Source: Actinophytocola algeriensis
Lineage (GTDB): Bacteria > Actinomycetota > Actinomycetes > Mycobacteriales > Pseudonocardiaceae
Direction of reading: 5' to 3'
Length of the DNA stretch: 64,000 bases
NCBI RefSeq assembly: GCF_014203735.1
Contig: NZ_JACHJQ010000016.1
Coordinates: 17,472-81,471 of the forward strand
Positions 54,175-63,565 of the stretch are shown here, in pieces; the stretch's first letter is position 1, and every line of letters starts with the position of its first letter. A program made the translations under genes and the position numbers. The notes beneath the pieces are model-generated. The model saw only the letters and a list, made by a program, of their open reading frames with translations. It made no database searches and was not told the origin of the DNA.

Positions 54175-56955
54175 ATGAGAGCCGGACCGCCGCCCACGAC
54201 TCAGCGACCGCGCCAGCGGCAGCGGATTCGCCTGCTGACCGCCGGCGCGGTCGCTATCCTCGCCAGTGGAGTCATCACCATCGCGGCCAGTCCGGCCGCG
54301 GACGCGGAGCCCGTCGGCTCGGGCAGCTACACCGAGACGCTCCCGGCCGGCCGGGAGCTGCCGTCCGGCTGCGGCACCATCTCCAGCAACCCGCGCCAGT
54401 TCCTGACCGCGAACGCGCCGGCCGTTGCCGTGCCCACCAACGACTGGTGGTCGTCGCTGGTCTTCAAGCGCTCGGACTGCGCGTACGGCCTTCCGCTGCA
54501 CGCGCACCCAATTTCGTACGACACGTTCGCGGGCGGCCTCGGATTCTCGTACACGACCACGCCGACCATCAGCGGCACGCCGACCACCGTCGGCGAGTAC
54601 CACTACCCGTACGCGCAGGACATCCTGGTCGGCGTCGCCGGCCTGAACGCGCCTGTCGTGCGCGTCGACGGGTGGAGCGACTGGACCGTCTCGCCGTACT
54701 GGACCGACGGCACCCGCACGCTGCGCGCGACCATCGGGCACGGGTTGCCGTTCGCGTACTTCGAAGCGACCGGCGGCAACGCCCAGATCACCACGGCCGG
54801 CACGCCGAGCGTGTGGCTCAACAGCGGCGCCACGCTGGGCTTCACAGTCGGCGGCAGCGACTACGTGGCGTACGCGCCGACCGGTGCGACGTGGACGGTC
54901 AGCGGCGGCACCATCACATCCACACTGGCCGGTCGCGGGTACTTCTCCGTCGCCCTGCTGCCGAACGGCGGCAACCGGACCGACCTCGCCACCCGGTACG
55001 GGCAGTACGCGCACGCGCACGTCACCGGCACCCGGATCGCCTACGCATACAACCCAGCGAACAACGGGCTGACCTCGACGTACGCGTTCACCACCACGCC
55101 CCGCGAGGGCAGCGCCAGCGGCACCGTCGTGAGCCTGTACCCGCACCAGGGGCGGTACCTGAGCGCCGGCTCACCCATCCCGGAGACGTACACGTCGGCG
55201 CGGGGTGCCATGCGGACGCTCATCGGGGTGCCGAGCTTCCAGACCCAGATGACGTTCCTCGGTGTGCTGCCCGAGGTGCCGGCGGTCGCCGACAGCGCGG
55301 GCGCCGACCTGACCACGCTCAACAACTACCTCGCCGCCGTGCAGGGCAGCCCGGAAGGCCCGTCCGGCGCCGACACCTACTGGGCCGGCAAGGGGCTGGG
55401 CCGCGCGGCCCGGATCGCCGAGATCGCCGACCAGGTCGGCAACACCGCAGTGCGCGACAGCGCGCTCACCGCGATCCGCAACCGGCTGAACAACTGGCTC
55501 ACCGCCTCGTCCGGCGAGACCGGCCAGCTGTTCTACTACAACGCCAACTGGGGCACGCTCATCGGCTACCCCGCGTCGTACGGCTCCGACCAGGAGCTCA
55601 ACGACCACCACTTCCACTACGGATACTTCATCGCGGCGGCGGCGACGCTCGCCAAGTTCGACCCTGCATGGGCCTCGGCCGGGCAGTACGGCAACATGAT
55701 CGACCTGCTCATCCGGGACGCGAACAACTACGACCGCAACGACACCCGCTTCCCGTACCTGCGTGACTTCGATATCTACGCTGGTCACGACTGGGCCTCA
55801 GGACACGGCTCGTTCGGCTCCGGCAACAACCAGGAGTCCTCCTCGGAGGGCCAGAACTTCGCCAACGCACTGATCCAATGGGGCCAGACCACCGGCAACA
55901 CGGCTGTTCGCGACGCCGGTATTTTCCTCTACACCACCCAGGCCGCCGCGATCCAGGAGTACTGGTTCGACTCGGCCGACGAGAACTTCCCGGCCGCGTT
56001 CGGCCATTCGACGGTCGGCATGGTGTGGGGCGACGGCGGCGCGTACGCGACTTGGTTCAGCGGCGAGCCAGAGATGATCCAGGGCATCAACATGCTGCCG
56101 ATCACCGGCGGCCACCTCTACCTCGGCTACAACCCGTCCTATGTGAACACCAACTACGCGGAGCTGGTCCGCAACAACGGCGGCCCGCCGACCCTGTGGC
56201 AGGACATCCTGTGGGAGTTCCAAGCGCTGGGCGACGGTGACGCGGCGCTGGCCAACTTCCGGGCCAACAGCGGCTTCACCTCCGAGGAGGGGGAAAGCAA
56301 GGCGCACACGTTCCACTGGGTCCGCAACCTCGCCGCGCTGGGCACAGTGGACACCTCCGTGTCGGCCAACCACCCGCTGACCGCAACGTTCGTCGAGAAC
56401 GGCGCCCGCACGTACGTGGCCTCAAACGTCAGCGGCTCGCCGATCACGGTGACGTTCTCCACCGGTACCACGCTGAACGTGCCGGCCGGGCGGACGGTGA
56501 CCACCGGCGCCTTCTCCTGGAGCGGCGGCAGCGCCGGCGGAGGCACCGACCCGAGCAACCCGCCGTCTGGAGACATCGCGCGGAACAAGCCAGCGACGGC
56601 GTCCAGTGTGGAGTCGGCGGCCTATCCGGCGTCGGCGGCGGTGGACGGATCGGCGACGACACGGTGGTCCAGCGCGTTCTCCGATCCGCAGTGGATTCAA
56701 GTCGATCTGGGCGCGACGTACAGCATCGACCGAGTGCGGTTGATATGGGAGGCGGCGTACGGCTCGGCGTACCAGATCCGGACCTCGGCCGACGGCACCA
56801 ACTGGACCACCGCACGGTCGGTGACCGGTGGCAACGGCGGTGAAGACGACAACACCGGGTTGAACGCGTCGGGCCGGTACGTGCGGATCAACGGCACGGC
56901 TCGCGGCACCGGGTTCGGGTATTCGCTGTTCACCTTCGAGGTCTACGGCAGATAG
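54175..56955 (+). CDS. Secreted endo-beta-1,3-glucanase (GH81) with C-terminal F5/8-type carbohydrate-binding domain
   Basis: 926 residues. Signal peptide 1-45 (RLLTAGAVAILASGVITIAA, cut after ADA). GH81 domain about 50-770: PTNDWWSSLVFK, SDQELNDHHFHYGYFIAAAA and the catalytic Glu region GSGNNQESSSEGQNFANALI. A Gly/Ser linker near 785-800 leads into a discoidin-like F5/8C domain (ARNKPATASSVESAAYPASA, FSDPQWIQVDLGATYSIDRV). It cuts beta-1,3-glucans such as fungal wall glucan or laminarin outside the cell. Intact, monocistronic, with a hairpin terminator. Confidence 0.93.
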   Translation: MRAGPPPTTQRPRQRQRIRLLTAGAVAILASGVITIAASPAADAEPVGSGSYTETLPAGRELPSGCGTISSNPRQFLTANAPAVAVPTNDWWSSLVFKRSDCAYGLPLHAHPISYDTFAGGLGFSYTTTPTISGTPTTVGEYHYPYAQDILVGVAGLNAPVVRVDGWSDWTVSPYWTDGTRTLRATIGHGLPFAYFEATGGNAQITTAGTPSVWLNSGATLGFTVGGSDYVAYAPTGATWTVSGGTITSTLAGRGYFSVALLPNGGNRTDLATRYGQYAHAHVTGTRIAYAYNPANNGLTSTYAFTTTPREGSASGTVVSLYPHQGRYLSAGSPIPETYTSARGAMRTLIGVPSFQTQMTFLGVLPEVPAVADSAGADLTTLNNYLAAVQGSPEGPSGADTYWAGKGLGRAARIAEIADQVGNTAVRDSALTAIRNRLNNWLTASSGETGQLFYYNANWGTLIGYPASYGSDQELNDHHFHYGYFIAAAATLAKFDPAWASAGQYGNMIDLLIRDANNYDRNDTRFPYLRDFDIYAGHDWASGHGSFGSGNNQESSSEGQNFANALIQWGQTTGNTAVRDAGIFLYTTQAAAIQEYWFDSADENFPAAFGHSTVGMVWGDGGAYATWFSGEPEMIQGINMLPITGGHLYLGYNPSYVNTNYAELVRNNGGPPTLWQDILWEFQALGDGDAALANFRANSGFTSEEGESKAHTFHWVRNLAALGTVDTSVSANHPLTATFVENGARTYVASNVSGSPITVTFSTGTTLNVPAGRTVTTGAFSWSGGSAGGGTDPSNPPSGDIARNKPATASSVESAAYPASAAVDGSATTRWSSAFSDPQWIQVDLGATYSIDRVRLIWEAAYGSAYQIRTSADGTNWTTARSVTGGNGGEDDNTGLNASGRYVRINGTARGTGFGYSLFTFEVYGR

Positions 56956-56963
56956 GTGCACGG

Positions 56964-57005
56964 CGGCCCGGGAGCGGCGGCGCGCCCCGAGCCGCCGCTC
57001 GGCCG
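56964..57005 (+). terminator. Hairpin terminator after the GH81 gene
   Basis: GAGCGGCGGC pairs with GCCGCCGCTC over 10 bp, extended by CGGCC/GGCCG beyond a 3-base bulge; 9-base loop. It starts 9 bases after the stop. No T-run, as is common in actinomycetes. Confidence 0.65.
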
Positions 57006-57072
57006 GACCGTCGGCGTGTGATGAGCACTTCACGACGGCAAGGGAGTCTGTTCATCCCACCGCATCCATCGG

Positions 57073-57086
57073 AGAGAGCGCTCTCT
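57073..57086. promoter_or_regulatory. Second GAGAGCGCTCTC palindrome
   Basis: AGAGAGCGCTCTCT, perfect 14-bp palindrome, 276 bases before the ThuA/sugar dehydrogenase start. It shares the 12-base core GAGAGCGCTCTC with the site at 54079-54104, so the same LacI-type regulator probably controls both genes. The rest of the gap (57006-57361) holds no gene. Confidence 0.65.
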
Positions 57087-57361
57087 TACGTCACCAAGAT
57101 TGGCAGGAGGTGAAGGCATGCACGCTCGACCTTGGCTTGCTTGAACCGCTCATGACAAGCAGTAGCCGCCGCTACAGGCTTTGCGGCCGACAGCAGAGCG
57201 ATCGCCCGGCCTGCACTTTGCCGGGCGAACGGCGCACTACCAATCGAGTTCGTAACGAAGCCTGAAGGCCAACTTGCCATGTGTTTCGGCCGACAGCTCA
57301 AGATCCGGACGTGATCGGCGCGCGTTTTCACTGTTCTCTACAGGAGAGGTTCCAACCAATC

Positions 57362-60300
57362 ATGTTCCTTCGCAGAGTACTGCTCTGTGTCACCCTTGTG
57401 CTGGCCGGAGCCGGCTTCAACGTCACCCCGGCGCATGCCGCCCCGGACTTCTCGGTGCTGATCTTCAGCAAGACCGCGGGGTTCCGGCATGACTCGATCC
57501 CGGTGGGTATCACCGCGATCCAGCAGCTTGGCACGCAGAACAATTTCGCGGTCGAGGCCACTGAGGACGCCACACAGTTCAACGACGCCAACCTGGCCAG
57601 GTTCAGGGCCGTGATCTGGCTGTCCACCACCGGCGACGTGCTCGACGCCGGCCAGCAGGCCGCCTTCGAGCGCTACATCCGCGCCGGCGGCGGGTACCTG
57701 GGCGTGCACGCCGCGGCCGACACCGAGTACGACTGGTCCTGGTACGGCGGCCTGGCGGGCGCGTACTTCGCCGGCCATCCCGCGATCCAGCAGGCGACCA
57801 TACGCATCGAGGACACGGTCCACCCGTCGACCGCCGGCCTTCCGGCGAACTGGAGCCGGACCGACGAGTGGTACAGCTACCGCACCAACCCGCGCTCGTC
57901 GGTGCACGTGCTGGCCAACCTGGATGAGTCCACTTACACGGGCGGCAGCATGGGCGCCGACCACCCGATCTCGTGGTGCCACGCCTATGACGGCGGACGA
58001 TCGTGGTACACCGGCCTCGGGCACACCCAGGCCAGCTTCAGCGAGCCCCATTTCCGCACCCACCTGCTCGGCGGTATCCGATATGCGGCCCAGGGCACCG
58101 GTAGCTGCACGGTCGGCAGCCCGCCCGCCGGCACGTTCAGCCAGGTGACGCTGGCCAAGGGCGTGGCCGAGGTCGGCGAGCCGATGGGTCTGACCGTGCT
58201 GCCGAACCGGGGTGTGCTGCACACCTCCCGCAACGGCGTCGTCCGTTACACCGACGTCAACGGCAACACCAAGGTCGCGATGACGCTTCCGGTGTACTCA
58301 CACGACGAGGAGGGCATGCAGAGCATCAAGGCTGACCCGAACTTCGCCACCAACCGCTGGGTGTACATCTTCTACGCACCACCGCTGAGCACCCCCGCCG
58401 GCGGCGCTCCGGCGACCGGCACCCCGGCACAGTTCGCCCCGTTCAACGGCGTCAACAAGCTGGCCCGGTTCACCGTGCGCGACGACTACACGATCGACCC
58501 GGCGTCACTGGTCACAATCCTCGACGTGCCGACCAGCCGGGGGATGTGCTGCCACGTCGGCGGTGACATCGACTTCGACGCCGCCGGAAACCTGTACCTG
58601 TCCACCGGCGACGACACCAACCCGTTCGACTCGGCCGGTTCCGCGCCAATCGACGAGCGGGCCGACCGCAACCCGGCGTTCGACGCGCAGCGCACTTCCA
58701 GCAACAGCAACGATCTGCGTGGCAAGGTGCTGCGGATCCGGCCCGGCGCAACCGGTGGCTACACCATCCCGGCGGGCAACATGTTCCCGGTGGGAACACC
58801 CAACACCCGGCCTGAGGTGTACGCGATGGGTTTCCGCAACCCGTTCCGGATGAGCGTGGACAAGGCCACCGGCGTCGTCTACCTCGGTGACTACGGCCCC
58901 GACGGCGGGGCCATCGCCGACCGCGGGCCGGCGGGCACGGTTTCGTTCGAGCGGATCACGCAGCCGGGCAACTTCGGCTGGCCGTATTGCTCGAACTACA
59001 ACACCCCGTACTACGAGTACACGTTCCCCAGCGGCCCGTCGCTGGGTCAGTTCAACTGTGCCGGTGGGCCGACGAACAACTCGCGCAACAACACCGGCAT
59101 CACCGTCCTTCCGCCGTCGCAGGCCGCCTGGCTGCCCTATGGCGGCGCGGGGCCGTGGCGGCCGGAGCTCGGTGGCGGCGGCCCGATGGGCGGCCCGGTC
59201 TACAACTTCAATCCCTCGCTGGTTTCCGATGTGAAGTGGCCGGCCTCGTACAACGGAAAAGCCATTCTCGGGGAATTCACCAGCCGCTGGATCAAGGCGG
59301 CTACGATCAACGCCAATGGCACCGCCGGAGCGATAGACCCGATTCCGTGGTCCGGGACGGCGATTATGGACCTGGAGTTCGGGCCGGACGGTGCCCTGTA
59401 TGTGCTCGACTACGGCACGACCTGGTTCGGCGGCGACGCCAACTCAGCCGTGTACCGCATCGAATACAACAGCGGCGGCAACCGGGCACCGATCGCCCAG
59501 GCGGCGGCGAACCCGTCGACCGGCGCGGCGCCGCTGACCGTGCAGTTCAGCTCGGCCGGCAGCAACGACCCGGACGGCGACGCCATCACCTATGCCTGGG
59601 ACTTCACCACCAACGGCAGCACCGACTCGACGGCGGCCAACCCGACGTTCACCTACTCGGCCAACGGTGAGTACACCGCGACCCTGACGGTGCGGGACAC
59701 GGGCGGCCGGACCTCGACGGCCAGTGTCGTCGTCGGTGTCGGCCGGCCGGGAATCCAGATCATCGGCCCACCCAACGGCGCGGTGTTCCAGTTCGGTGAC
59801 CTGATTCCTTACGAGGTGCGGGTCACCGACCCGAACGCCGGCACGATCGACTGCAACCGGGTTGTGGTCAACTATGTGTTGGGCCATGACAGTCACGGGC
59901 ACCCGATCGCCAGCAAGACCGGCTGCACCGGGTCGATTCAGACCACAGTGGACGGTGAGCACGACGCGGCCGCGAACATCTTCGGGGTACTCGCCGCCGT
60001 GTACACGCCGCCGACCGGGACAGCGGTCCAGGCCCAGCACCAACTGCAGCCACGAACCCGGCAGGCCGAGCACTACAGCACCATGAACGGCGTCCAGCTC
60101 GCCGCCAAGGCCAGCGCGCACGGCGGCAACGCCGTCGGCTACATCGAGAACGGCGACTGGATCTCCTTCACGCCTTACAACCTCACCGGCGTCACCGGGT
60201 TCAAGGCGCGGGTCGCCTCGGCCGGTGTCGGTGGCACGCTCACCGTACGGGCCGGCTCGCCCACCGGCACGGTCGTGTCCACAGTGACGGTCGCTCCAAC

Positions 60301-60835
60301 CGGCAGTTGGGAGACATGGGTCGATGTTACCGGCACGGTGACCGTGCCAACGGGAACGCACCAGCTGTACCTGGTGTTCACCGGCGCCACCACCGGTTCG
60401 CTTTTCGACATCGACGATTTCACCTTCACCTCCGGCGGCACCGAGCCGCCAGTGGGCAACCTTGCGCTGAACCGTCCGGCCACCGCATCCAGCGTTGAAG
60501 GCGCCTATGTGGCGTCAGGGGCTGTCGACGGTTCGCTGACCACCCGATGGAGCAGTGCGTTCGCCGACCCGCAATGGATACAGGTCGACCTCGGTCAGTC
60601 GTACGCGATCAACCGGGTGAAGTTGACCTGGGAGGCCGCATTCGGCTCGGCGTACCAGATCCAGACCTCGGCCGACGGCACCACCTGGACGACGGCGCGT
60701 TCGGTCACCGGCGGCAACGGCGGGGTCGACGACAACACGGCGCTCGGCGCCACCGGCCGGTACGTGCGGATCAACGGCACCACCCGCGGCACCGGATACG
60801 GGTACTCGCTGTGGGAGTTCGAGGTCTACAGCTGA
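57362..60835 (+). CDS. Secreted ThuA/PQQ-type sugar dehydrogenase multidomain protein with PKD, CBM6-like and F5/8 domains
   Basis: 1157 residues from the ATG at 57362, with AGGAGAGG upstream. Signal peptide 1-27 (LLCVTLVLAGAGFNVTPAHA). ThuA-like domain ~28-240 (VLIFSKTAGFRHDSIPVGIT, YLGVHAAADTEYDWSWYGGL). Glucose/sorbosone dehydrogenase-type propeller ~260-690 (YSHDEEGMQSIKADPNFATN, MGFRNPFRMSVDKATGVVYL). PKD domain ~705-790 (SNDPDGDAITYAWDF). CBM6-like domain ~900-1020 (RQAEHYSTMNGVQL, YIENGDWISFTPYNL). F5/8C domain ~1030-1157. It likely oxidises sugars near bound glucan; substrate unknown. Confidence 0.88.
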   Translation: MFLRRVLLCVTLVLAGAGFNVTPAHAAPDFSVLIFSKTAGFRHDSIPVGITAIQQLGTQNNFAVEATEDATQFNDANLARFRAVIWLSTTGDVLDAGQQAAFERYIRAGGGYLGVHAAADTEYDWSWYGGLAGAYFAGHPAIQQATIRIEDTVHPSTAGLPANWSRTDEWYSYRTNPRSSVHVLANLDESTYTGGSMGADHPISWCHAYDGGRSWYTGLGHTQASFSEPHFRTHLLGGIRYAAQGTGSCTVGSPPAGTFSQVTLAKGVAEVGEPMGLTVLPNRGVLHTSRNGVVRYTDVNGNTKVAMTLPVYSHDEEGMQSIKADPNFATNRWVYIFYAPPLSTPAGGAPATGTPAQFAPFNGVNKLARFTVRDDYTIDPASLVTILDVPTSRGMCCHVGGDIDFDAAGNLYLSTGDDTNPFDSAGSAPIDERADRNPAFDAQRTSSNSNDLRGKVLRIRPGATGGYTIPAGNMFPVGTPNTRPEVYAMGFRNPFRMSVDKATGVVYLGDYGPDGGAIADRGPAGTVSFERITQPGNFGWPYCSNYNTPYYEYTFPSGPSLGQFNCAGGPTNNSRNNTGITVLPPSQAAWLPYGGAGPWRPELGGGGPMGGPVYNFNPSLVSDVKWPASYNGKAILGEFTSRWIKAATINANGTAGAIDPIPWSGTAIMDLEFGPDGALYVLDYGTTWFGGDANSAVYRIEYNSGGNRAPIAQAAANPSTGAAPLTVQFSSAGSNDPDGDAITYAWDFTTNGSTDSTAANPTFTYSANGEYTATLTVRDTGGRTSTASVVVGVGRPGIQIIGPPNGAVFQFGDLIPYEVRVTDPNAGTIDCNRVVVNYVLGHDSHGHPIASKTGCTGSIQTTVDGEHDAAANIFGVLAAVYTPPTGTAVQAQHQLQPRTRQAEHYSTMNGVQLAAKASAHGGNAVGYIENGDWISFTPYNLTGVTGFKARVASAGVGGTLTVRAGSPTGTVVSTVTVAPTGSWETWVDVTGTVTVPTGTHQLYLVFTGATTGSLFDIDDFTFTSGGTEPPVGNLALNRPATASSVEGAYVASGAVDGSLTTRWSSAFADPQWIQVDLGQSYAINRVKLTWEAAFGSAYQIQTSADGTTWTTARSVTGGNGGVDDNTALGATGRYVRINGTTRGTGYGYSLWEFEVYS

Positions 60836-60861
60836 CCGCGTAGGGTCAGCACGTCGCCAGA

Positions 60862-60888
60862 CGCGGAGGACCGCTCAGGTCCTCCGCG
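60862..60888 (+). terminator. Hairpin terminator after the ThuA protein gene
   Basis: CGCGGAGGACC and GGTCCTCCGCG form a perfect 11-bp stem with a 5-base loop (GCTCA), starting 27 bases after the stop. Confidence 0.8.
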
Positions 60889-61104
60889 CCCGGCCCGGTC
60901 TCAACGACAGCGCCACGTCCTCGCATGAGGGCACCTGCGGAACAGGCGCCGCCGAAGGCGGCATCAAGGCGCGCCGTCCGCCGTTGGCGAACGCGTCGGT
61001 CAAGACCACGCCCTGAGGCCGTCGGCGTAGCCCGGTCAAGCGTTGAAATCCCCGCCACCCGCCGACTTTTCTCCATGGCACCACATCACCGGCGCCGACA
61101 CCCA

Positions 61105-61200
61105 GGACGGACTGGGCGTCGGCGGCGGTGAACTGGCGGTTGTTCCTGCCCGAGTCCTGGGACGACCGCAAGGCCGCCGACCCGGACCAGGTGGCGTGTC
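61105..61200 (+). pseudogene. IS701-family transposase fragment
   Basis: The plus strand reads ASAAVNWRLFLPESWDDRKA with ADPDQVA. xVNWRLFLPESWDD is a strongly conserved block of IS701/IS4-type transposases. Only about 30 codons remain, overlapping the tail of the opposite IS630 remnant. The preceding 200 bases hold no gene. Confidence 0.55.
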
Positions 61201-61749
61201 CTCACCGATGGAGTAGCAGCCGTGGAAGTAGGTGACACCGTGGGTGCGGTGGTAGGTCGCCGCCACCCGATCGGGGTTGCCTCGCTCGGCCCAGCAGGAC
61301 CCGCCGGTGGGGCGGATCCCGAGTGGCCCGAACTCGTCGAACGCGAAGGTGCGGTCCGGGAAGTTGGTGAGGACATGGTCGATGCGGTCGAGTTTCGCGT
61401 CCCGTTCCGGGTCGGTGGACTCTTTCCAGGTCTTGGTGCGCTGGAACGTGATCCCACGACGTCCGAGCAGACAGCGCAGGGCTTCCCGACCGATCCGGAT
61501 CGCTCCACCGCCGGTGCTGGCCAGGAAAGCGGCGAGTTTGCGGATCGACCAGCGAGTGAACGGCTGGTCCAGTTTCGTCGGGCGGGTACTGGCCGTCGCC
61601 ACGAGCTTGGCGATCACCGGGACCCGGTTGCCGCCGGCCGAGGCAAGAATCATCATCGCTCGCCGGTAGCGCACCGAGTTCGTGCTGCCCCGACGCACGA
61701 TCTGCTGCAACCGCTGACCTTCCTGATCAGTCAGCCTGCGCACTCTCAT
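61190..61749 (-). pseudogene. IS630-family transposase, internally deleted
   Basis: MRVRRLTDQEGQRLQQIVRR at 61749, then a gap after VPVIAKLVAT where ~60 residues are missing. Then DQPFTRWSIRKLAAFLAST, EALRCLLGRRGITFQRTKTW, the first Asp region TFAFDEFGPLGIRPTGGSCW and YHRTHGVTYFHGCYSIGEDT. The end with the remaining catalytic acids is replaced by unrelated sequence at about 61195. Inactive. Confidence 0.75.
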
Positions 61750-61857
61750 TGGCTCGGCCACCAGCACCTCCACCTGGCTCGACGATGTCCCACCATCGAA
61801 CCCGGAATGACACATCACCACCCAGCGACACCCCGGCGAGCCATTCCGGTCACAGCA

Positions 61858-62619
61858 CTAGCGGCCGAGCTGGCGGAGCCACCATGCGACGGCGGCCGCG
61901 CGGCTGGGTACGTTGGCCTTGGTGAACACGCCTTCGAGGTGTTTGCGGACGGTTCGGGGGCTGATCCCGAGTTTGCGTGCGGTCTGGTCGTTGGTGAGGC
62001 CGGTCGCGATCAGCGCGAGCACCTGGTTCTCGCGTTCTGTCAGGGTGAGGTGGCGCGGTGGTGGGGTTAGGTCGTCGACGTTGATCGAGGCGATGATGGC
62101 TTTCACCTTGCTCCGGTACTCGAGCGCTACGGCGATCATGTCGCGCAACGGGTGGAAGGCGCTGGTCTCCCGGTCGGAGAAGTCGTAGAGCCGCCGGGTC
62201 ATGCCGATCATCACCAGGTCCTGTTCGGTGAAGCTCGGCGTCATCACCACCAGGTGGCGCATTTCCAGCCGCGAGAACACCTCCCGGTAGATGGGTGTGT
62301 CCTGGAAGCGGGTCAGCGTCATGTAGTCGCTGGTGCGGTACGGGCGCGGATCGCCGGTCGCCAGCAGGTTCACGACGTACGGGTCGTCCGGGTACAGGCT
62401 GATCCACCGGTCGACCTCGCCCACTGTCAGGGTTCCCGGTTCGCCCGCCAACGTGATCGACGGCCGCTGCACCTTCCAGTCGTGGCACACGTCGATGCAC
62501 ACGCAGTCGGCGCCGACGACGCGGCGCAGCCCGTCGGCGAGGTCCGCCGCGAACGGTTCTCCGTTGACGATGGCCTGACTGGACCGCAACCCCACGCGCA
62601 ACAGACCGGCCTCGTCCAC
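61858..62619 (-). CDS. LuxR-type transcriptional regulator
   Basis: 253 residues from the GTG at 62619, chosen for GAAAGGGG 5-12 bases upstream; a longer frame to 62667 is open. N-terminal ~180 residues form a sensor-like region of unknown type (DLADGLRRVVGADCVCIDVC, DYMTLTRFQDTPIYREVFSR). A LuxR helix-turn-helix ends the protein (LTERENQVLALIATGLTNDQ, LGISPRTVRKHLEGVFTKAN). No receiver Asp pocket is present. It is divergent from the ricin-type gene and may control it. Confidence 0.88.
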   Translation of the reverse strand: MDEAGLLRVGLRSSQAIVNGEPFAADLADGLRRVVGADCVCIDVCHDWKVQRPSITLAGEPGTLTVGEVDRWISLYPDDPYVVNLLATGDPRPYRTSDYMTLTRFQDTPIYREVFSRLEMRHLVVMTPSFTEQDLVMIGMTRRLYDFSDRETSAFHPLRDMIAVALEYRSKVKAIIASINVDDLTPPPRHLTLTERENQVLALIATGLTNDQTARKLGISPRTVRKHLEGVFTKANVPSRAAAVAWWLRQLGR

Positions 62620-62814
62620 AGCACCCCTTTCCCCAGCCCTCTCGAAACGAGTCTCGCGTGCGGGCAACCACGTGTAAAGGGGCCCGCCTACGGCATCTCC
62701 GGCGTGCGGTCAAGGTGGCGGAAGAGGCACTGCCCGCCCGGAAGTCGCTGATTCACGATGAATGCGCAGGATCCAGTGCCGGAATCACCGGCAACCGCTG
62801 AACGGAGGACGAAC

Positions 62815-63363
62815 ATGGCGAAGACACGGCGCCGTCTGGGGGTTTTCACGCTCCTGCTGGCTGCGTTGTGCCTGGGCCCCTTCACGGCCCAGGCCAGTGC
62901 CACACCGGAGCGCCCGGCGACGACATTGCGCGCCGACCAGTACTACGAAATCCAGTCACAGCTCACGCACCGGTGCCTCGACGTGCGCAACGCGGGCAAC
63001 GGCGACGGCGACGCGATCGACGTGTACCGCTGCTGGGGCGGCGCCAACCAGAAGTGGCGACTCTTCCCCGTCGGGGGCGGTTTCGTCGAGATCCACCCGC
63101 TCAACAGCCAGCGCTGCCTCGACGTCGCGGGTCCGGGGTACGACCAGGGCGCGACCGCCATGCAGTGGGGCTGCTGGGGCGGCTACAAACAGCACTGGGA
63201 ACTCGTCCCGATCGGCGCCGGGTACTACGAGATCAAGAACCGGCTCTCCGGCCGGTGCCTGGACATCGCGGGCAGCGGTCTCGACCACCCGGCGCCGGCG
63301 ATGGTGTGGGACTGCTGGGGTGGCGCCAAACAGCACTGGGCCCTCGTGCCGGTCACCACGTGA
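62815..63363 (+). CDS. Secreted ricin-type beta-trefoil lectin protein
   Basis: 182 residues from the ATG at 62815, with GGAGGAC upstream. Signal peptide ~1-30 (LGVFTLLLAALCLGPFTAQA). One RICIN domain with three repeats, each with the QxW motif: NQKWRLF, KQHWELV, KQHWALV, and CLDV/CLDI strands. No catalytic domain is attached. It binds galactose-type or other sugars outside the cell. A hairpin follows the stop. Confidence 0.9.
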   Translation: MAKTRRRLGVFTLLLAALCLGPFTAQASATPERPATTLRADQYYEIQSQLTHRCLDVRNAGNGDGDAIDVYRCWGGANQKWRLFPVGGGFVEIHPLNSQRCLDVAGPGYDQGATAMQWGCWGGYKQHWELVPIGAGYYEIKNRLSGRCLDIAGSGLDHPAPAMVWDCWGGAKQHWALVPVTT

Positions 63364-63369
63364 GCCGTG

Positions 63370-63399
63370 ACCCGGCGCTGGCACGAGCCGGCGCCGGGT
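63370..63399. terminator. Bidirectional hairpin terminator
   Basis: ACCCGGCGCTGG and CCGGCGCCGGGT pair over 12 positions with one mismatch around a CACGAG loop. It lies between the convergent lectin gene and LPMO fragment and can serve both. Confidence 0.7.
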
Positions 63400-63419
63400 C
63401 TCCGGAACTTCCGGTGGGT

Positions 63420-63565
63420 CAGCCGAAGTTGACGTCACTGCACATGTAGGTCTGGTCGAGGTGGGATGCCTGCCAGATCGTGAAGATGACGTCCTGTCCA
63501 CGACATCCAGAGGTCTGACATTGAACGAGATGTTCTGCGCGGGGGCGTAACGGCCGGTCTGCGTG
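63420..63565 (-). pseudogene. AA10 lytic polysaccharide monooxygenase, C-terminal fragment
   Basis: The minus strand reads ITQTGRYAPAQNISFNVRPL with DVVD, then after a one-base shift QDVIFTIWQASHLDQTYMCS and DVNFG to a stop at 63420. This is the conserved end of chitin/cellulose-active AA10 enzymes. The start with the copper-binding His is missing; the tyrosine recombinase fragment begins at the break. Confidence 0.65.
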
